In this document: positions 60,087-64,000 of the stretch, piece after piece
Layout: each line of letters opens with the position of its first letter
Numbering within the stretch: the stretch's first letter is position 1
DNA from: Caballeronia ptereochthonis
GTDB taxonomy: Bacteria > Pseudomonadota > Gammaproteobacteria > Burkholderiales > Burkholderiaceae
Assembly (NCBI RefSeq): GCF_001545075.1
Contig: NZ_FCOB02000040.1
Span: forward strand, 1-64,000
Reading direction: 5' to 3'
DNA length: 64,000 nucleotides
Position numbers and translations under genes: made by a program
Notes under the pieces: generated by a model
Databases searched by the model: none
Seen by the model: only the letters and a program-made list of their open reading frames with translations
Told to the model about the DNA's origin: nothing

Positions 60087-63000
60087 TACTCGAGCTCCGG
60101 CAATGGGCCATGTGGCAGCGGCATCGCGGCATGTTTCGCCGCCGCGATCGCCGAAGGCGGCAACGGCGGCGGCTGGGGTGGCAAATTCGTGGCCAAGAGC
60201 TTGCGCCCCGCATTCACGGGACCGGTCACGAAAACCCGCGTCGGCAGCGTGAAGTGACGCAGTTCCAGTACGTCCAGGGGACCTGCTCCTGACTCGCTGC
60301 GCAGTTGCACCTTGAGCGGAATGCCCTGGCTCGTATCGGGCATCCACGTCAGCAGATAGCGCGCGCTGTCGTGCTGCGATACCTTCGCGCGCTCCAGCAG
60401 CCGGATCAGGCCAAACCGCCCCTGCGAATCGAGTGCAGTGCGCAGGCCACCCTGCTCGGTCTGCCATTCGATGTGCGACAGATTCTCCAGCGACTGGCCG
60501 GGCCATTCGAACGGCATCCATTCCTGCTTCTGGTTGAAGTAGTGCAGCTCACGCCCGGACAGCACGAATTTCATATCGGTGACCCCGGGGATCGGCACGC
60601 CCTGCAAGTCGAAACGCACGTGCGGATCGCCGGATGGAAACAGCACCGTCGAGATGTGCGTGAGCTTGTTCAGGCTCGCGAGAAAGCCCGGATCGATCGT
60701 CAGTGCGCCGTGATTGGCGCCCTGTGAGGCTACCCAGCGCTCGCCCTGCCGCTCGACCACGCCGGCGAGCTGCGTCGTCACGAACTGCGTGATCACGCCG
60801 TTGTCCGACCGCATGAAGCGCGCCATCTCGGGCAGCGATGCGTCGTTGTCGGAGTCGGCGAACGGGTAGCGCCCGCCGAATGCCTTGTTCCAGTCCGACA
60901 CGATCGCCGTGCGCCAGATCTCGTTCAGACTCGATGCAGCCGGCTGCACGATGACCTGCCAGGTTTGATCGAATGGCGCGCGGAACAGCTCACCGAACCC
61001 GGACCACTGCTCTCCCAAGCTTGCCGCGAGGCGGCTCGCGTAGTCGCGGCTCTCCCCCATGTCGGACGTCTTGCCCTGCAGGACCGACTGCGCAGCGAGG
61101 CGCGCCATCGCGTCCGGATCGGCATTGGAGACAATCTGCGACGCCTTCAGACGCATGGCCGTGACCCGTTCGAGGTATCGCGCGAGACTCAGGCCGCCTG
61201 TTGCGGCGAGCCGCGCGGCGGCTTTGCTGTTCGCAGGTGCGCCGGACACCAGATCGCTGCCCGTCAGGCGCAGGATCGGGCCGAAAGCCGTGGCAAGCGG
61301 TGCAAGCTGCGGTTGGGTCTGCTTCGACGGGTCCTTCTCGCCGCCGACGACGAGTTGCTGCGCCTTGCTGATCAGGTTGTCGGCAAGCGACTGCGCATTC
61401 GCGCCCGCGCCTGCCTGGTAGACAACCGCGTTCATCAGTGCAACGAGCGGCGAGCGCTGCGGGTCACCCAGCAGCGTCAGCTGGTCGGCCGTGGCAGACA
61501 GCGTCGGCGCTGGCTGCCAGCGAAGGTTGTTGAGGAACAGCGCCCACGCACGCGCGTAATCGTCGAAGTAGCGCTGGCGAAGCTGGGCCTTGAGGGTCGA
61601 CGGCGCAGCCTGTGTCGCCTTCACGTCGGACAGCACCCAGTCGCCCGCAACGTTGCGCTGCTCGCTCGCGTCGTCGATCGCCTTCGCGATGCGTTCGTCC
61701 CACGCGGCACGTGTGAACACGCCGGGTATGGTCGCCGTCGTGTTGAAGAGGCCCCGGCTGGTCGTGTCGCCCAGCAGCGTTGCGAGCGACACGGGAGGAT
61801 ACTTGGCCTTCGCGTCGTCGAGGACCTGCCGGTAGACCGCGTCGGTCGAGTTCTGGATGCCGCGCACGCTGATGACAGTCTGGCGCGTCGAGGCGACGAG
61901 GCCGGGATCCGGCGACATGGCGGGCACCCGGCCGCGTCCCAGGTGGTCCGCCAGGAAAGCGATCGTGTGCTGGCGCAGGTCTTCCCAGGCGCCAGACGAC
62001 AGGGGCGAGTTCGCGGGACGGTCGGGCGCGGCCGTCGCGGCCAGTTGCGGCGCCAGGAAGGCGGCGACCGCGCGTTCGGGCATTGCGAGCATCAGATACG
62101 CCTTGAGCGTGTCATAGGCGGCCTGCACCTGCGCATTGCCACCGCGGGCGATCTCCTCATCAGACAGCGAGGCAAGCTGGCGCAGACGTTCTTCGAGCTT
62201 CTCGCGGATCGGGGCAACGAGGATGCGGCTCGCCGCATCGGCGTAGCCCGGCCACAGCGCATCGAGCAGTGCACGGTCACAATTCAGGCCGAAGCGCGCC
62301 GTCCACGGCGCGCCATCGCGCTGATGGATTTCCAGTGTGTCGATCTGTCGGTCCAGCCCATTGAGGGTTTGCAAGGCTTGCGTGCGGTCCTGGACGGTGG
62401 GCAACTGCGCGACGGTATCGGCAGCGTTCTGGACCGTTGCACGGTTGACGAAGCCCGACAGCATCGTGCCGCCGATCCAGGAGCCGATCAGAGCCGTTGT
62501 CATCCATGCGGCTGTCGCCGACCGCGAGAAGCCAACGCGGCGACCGTGGATCTTGCGGCTGTGCCCGGCGACGGTCTGCCAGATTGTCCTGTGTCGATGG
62601 CCGATCGGCGGCTCGGCGCCATTCGCGTCGACAAGCGGCGCCAACTCCCGTTCCTTGAATAGCGATGCGAATAAAAGCCCGTGGACCGCATACCGCCGGA
62701 CACGCGACTGGGCGGTATGCAGCACCAGACCCGACAGCGCGCTACGAAGACCGGAGATATGCTGCGAGAGCTCGGCGGGATAGAGGTCGTCTGCATCCTT
62801 CGTCAAGCGCACGACGCCGGCACCCGCGAGGTTATAAGCGAGGTCTTGCAGCGACGCATCGACCTCGGCTGCGGTTACACGGGAGTTGGACCACGTGAAG
62901 CCGATCGCCTCGTCGGGACTCGACGTTTCGCTGCCGAAATCGGTGACGTTCAGCAGATAGGCTGGCGCGGCCCAGCGCAGCGCGCGGGCATGGCGCGCGA

Positions 63001-63664
63001 GCCGATGGACGATGTCATCTGTGTCGAATGGAGTAGTGGCCGAACTGCGGTTATGCACCACTGCCACAATCGCGTCGACCGCGCGACGGCAAAGGTGAAG
63101 GCGGCGGATCTGGTCGAGCCATTCAGTCTCAAGCGTATCGCGGGTTTGATGCGCGTACAGCAGCACCGTGTCGCTCGTAATCAGATAGCCCGCCTCCACG
63201 AGGCCCGGCGCTAGCCGCTTCACCAGCGGTACGTCGCCGGCGACAAGCACCCATCGTTCGTGATGGCGCCAGCGCCAGCCGTGGCGGTCGCGCAGGGCAT
63301 TCCGAAGCGCAGCGGCACGGTCGGCTTGTCCGGATGGTTCGTCCTCTTCTCTGTGTACCAAGGGCGTCGTGCGCTTATTGGCATCGTAACGAACAAACCA
63401 AAGTTTCGCTCTGAGCGAGGCAATCCAAAGCAGCACCGCTTCGAAAAATTTGAGCGCCAGGATCACCACCAGACAAGTCGAGAACAGCACGAGTTCGATA
63501 ATAATCCGAGTATCGCGAGACCACCCCTGACGAGGCCCCGCCACCCATACAGCTATTCCGAGCGCGAGGAATACGATAAAGGCCGCGATGCCGATGAAGA
63601 GGCCGGCCGGTAGGATTTTGTTGTTGTTCTTGTTGTTCTTGTTGTTGTTCTTGTCGTTGCTCAT
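60086..63664 (-). CDS. tssM: Type VI secretion membrane protein TssM (IcmF)
   Basis: A 1192-residue inner-membrane protein that bridges to TssJ and opens during firing. After an Asn/Lys repeat (NDKNNNKNNKNNNK), two helices lie at about 18-43 and 55-81; a third lies near 420 (MTTALIGSWIGGTMLSGFV), followed by the large periplasmic part with the C-terminal TssJ-binding beta domain. The cytoplasmic loop between helices 2 and 3 lacks a Walker A motif: around 138-160 the sequence is WVLVAGDVPLVKRLAP instead of GPPGSGKT. The family includes active members without it. Start at 63664 overlaps the stop of the preceding gene in ATGA. Confidence 0.92.
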   Translation of the reverse strand: MSNDKNNNKNNKNNNKILPAGLFIGIAAFIVFLALGIAVWVAGPRQGWSRDTRIIIELVLFSTCLVVILALKFFEAVLLWIASLRAKLWFVRYDANKRTTPLVHREEDEPSGQADRAAALRNALRDRHGWRWRHHERWVLVAGDVPLVKRLAPGLVEAGYLITSDTVLLYAHQTRDTLETEWLDQIRRLHLCRRAVDAIVAVVHNRSSATTPFDTDDIVHRLARHARALRWAAPAYLLNVTDFGSETSSPDEAIGFTWSNSRVTAAEVDASLQDLAYNLAGAGVVRLTKDADDLYPAELSQHISGLRSALSGLVLHTAQSRVRRYAVHGLLFASLFKERELAPLVDANGAEPPIGHRHRTIWQTVAGHSRKIHGRRVGFSRSATAAWMTTALIGSWIGGTMLSGFVNRATVQNAADTVAQLPTVQDRTQALQTLNGLDRQIDTLEIHQRDGAPWTARFGLNCDRALLDALWPGYADAASRILVAPIREKLEERLRQLASLSDEEIARGGNAQVQAAYDTLKAYLMLAMPERAVAAFLAPQLAATAAPDRPANSPLSSGAWEDLRQHTIAFLADHLGRGRVPAMSPDPGLVASTRQTVISVRGIQNSTDAVYRQVLDDAKAKYPPVSLATLLGDTTSRGLFNTTATIPGVFTRAAWDERIAKAIDDASEQRNVAGDWVLSDVKATQAAPSTLKAQLRQRYFDDYARAWALFLNNLRWQPAPTLSATADQLTLLGDPQRSPLVALMNAVVYQAGAGANAQSLADNLISKAQQLVVGGEKDPSKQTQPQLAPLATAFGPILRLTGSDLVSGAPANSKAAARLAATGGLSLARYLERVTAMRLKASQIVSNADPDAMARLAAQSVLQGKTSDMGESRDYASRLAASLGEQWSGFGELFRAPFDQTWQVIVQPAASSLNEIWRTAIVSDWNKAFGGRYPFADSDNDASLPEMARFMRSDNGVITQFVTTQLAGVVERQGERWVASQGANHGALTIDPGFLASLNKLTHISTVLFPSGDPHVRFDLQGVPIPGVTDMKFVLSGRELHYFNQKQEWMPFEWPGQSLENLSHIEWQTEQGGLRTALDSQGRFGLIRLLERAKVSQHDSARYLLTWMPDTSQGIPLKVQLRSESGAGPLDVLELRHFTLPTRVFVTGPVNAGRKLLATNLPPQPPPLPPSAIAAAKHAAMPLPHGPLPELE
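63619..63664 (-). repeat. Asn/Lys codon repeat at the tssM start
   Basis: Minus-strand triplets AAC/AAT and AAG alternate and encode a run of Asn and Lys at residues 3-16. As the unit is a triplet, changes in copy number would keep the frame. The tract is AT-rich against GC-rich surroundings. Confidence 0.65.
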
Positions 63665-64000
63665 GTCTGTTTTCTGCACATAAGGGCGACCAGTTCGTCG
63701 CTTTCGCCGCACAGCACCATTTGCGGTTCGCCCATTGTCCGGGCACTTTCTGCGGCGAGGGCGACGGCCAGCCACGGCCCTGCGTCAGAACAGTTGCCTA
63801 CGGAGGTCTCGAGTGCGATCCATCGCATTTCGTCGGGAAGTGACGCAGCTTGCCGAACCGCGCCGACTTGGTCGCTGCTCAGGCCGTGTGCCCACACTGT
63901 GCGCAGACGATCACGCGAGGACTGTCCCCAACGGGTCGCAAGCGCTAGCGTGCGCGCGGCAGCATCAGACGCCCCTTTGGCGGGGCGATGCAGCCGTAGC
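63661..64000 (-). CDS. Truncated gene upstream of tssM (C-terminal part only)
   Basis: The frame is open to the window edge, so the 5' end is missing. The visible 112 residues include WGQSSRDRLRTVWAHGL, SLPDEMRWIALETSVGN and GPWLAVALAAESAR, and end in a short Cys-bearing tail. Its stop overlaps the tssM start (ATGA), so it belongs to the type VI operon. I do not recognise a family from this fragment; a faint likeness to ketoacyl-synthase-like proteins found beside some type VI clusters is too weak to name it. Confidence 0.65.
   Translation of the reverse strand, partial: LRLHRPAKGASDAAARTLALATRWGQSSRDRLRTVWAHGLSSDQVGAVRQAASLPDEMRWIALETSVGNCSDAGPWLAVALAAESARTMGEPQMVLCGESDELVALMCRKQT

Overview
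This 64-kb window has very GC-rich coding DNA and dense operons with many 4-bp start/stop overlaps. Family content (two DUF4148 secreted proteins, a DUF2760-Hsp70-Hsp70 operon, a DUF746 protein, an RND cassette ending in a NodT lipoprotein, a type VI secretion cluster) points to a betaproteobacterium of the Burkholderiaceae, most like Paraburkholderia or Caballeronia. The genus is an inference from gene families. I recognised no rRNA or tRNA gene, CRISPR array or complete insertion sequence.

Layout. 0.1-5.9 kb: an atypical OmpR-type regulator, two MFS transporters, small hypothetical genes and an XRE regulator. 6.1-9.8 kb: motA-motB and convergent mntH, with an IS256-type transposase remnant between them. 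10.1-10.9 kb: two DUF4148 secreted proteins. 11.1-19.4 kb: an RND pump, its adaptor and outer-membrane channel, then a heavy-metal-type two-component pair. 19.4-22.2 kb: four minus-strand genes for exported proteins, three of them Ser/Gly/Asn-rich. 22.8-34.4 kb: the nitrate assimilation locus. 34.4-40.9 kb: a PF04008 protein, DUF2760, two Hsp70-like ATPases and a basic small protein. 41.7-48.7 kb: a hybrid histidine kinase coupled to a nucleoside hydrolase, an esterase, a MAPEG protein, a DUF296 protein, a phosphoesterase, a lipid-kinase-like protein and a CBS protein. 49.1-53.0 kb: cheV, a small exported protein, a lone receiver, a hypothetical gene and zntB. 53.2-64 kb: a DUF746 zinc-ribbon protein and part of a type VI secretion cluster (tssJ, tssG, a frame-disrupted tssF, tssA, tssM and one truncated gene).

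The most informative part is the nitrate locus. The minus-strand operon transporter-nirB-nirD-oxidoreductase-nasA takes up nitrate and reduces it to ammonium. The divergent plus-strand operon encodes a uroporphyrinogen methyltransferase (sirohaem for NirB), the ANTAR antiterminator NasT and its nitrate sensor NasS. Between them I found two facing sigma-54 promoter matches. Each is followed at about the predicted transcript start by a hairpin with the six-base loop AACGGC, then by a second hairpin with stem GGAC/GTCC and loop AACGGC or AATGGC whose 3' part overlaps the 5' arm of an intrinsic terminator. This is the layout expected of ANTAR-controlled leaders. It predicts that NasT controls the structural operon and also its own operon.

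Other points of note: tssF is broken by what looks like a CA dinucleotide duplication, leaving two half-genes overlapping by ATGA; G-quadruplex-capable sequences sit on the stop codons of motB and mntH; the four-gene exported cluster has no assigned function.
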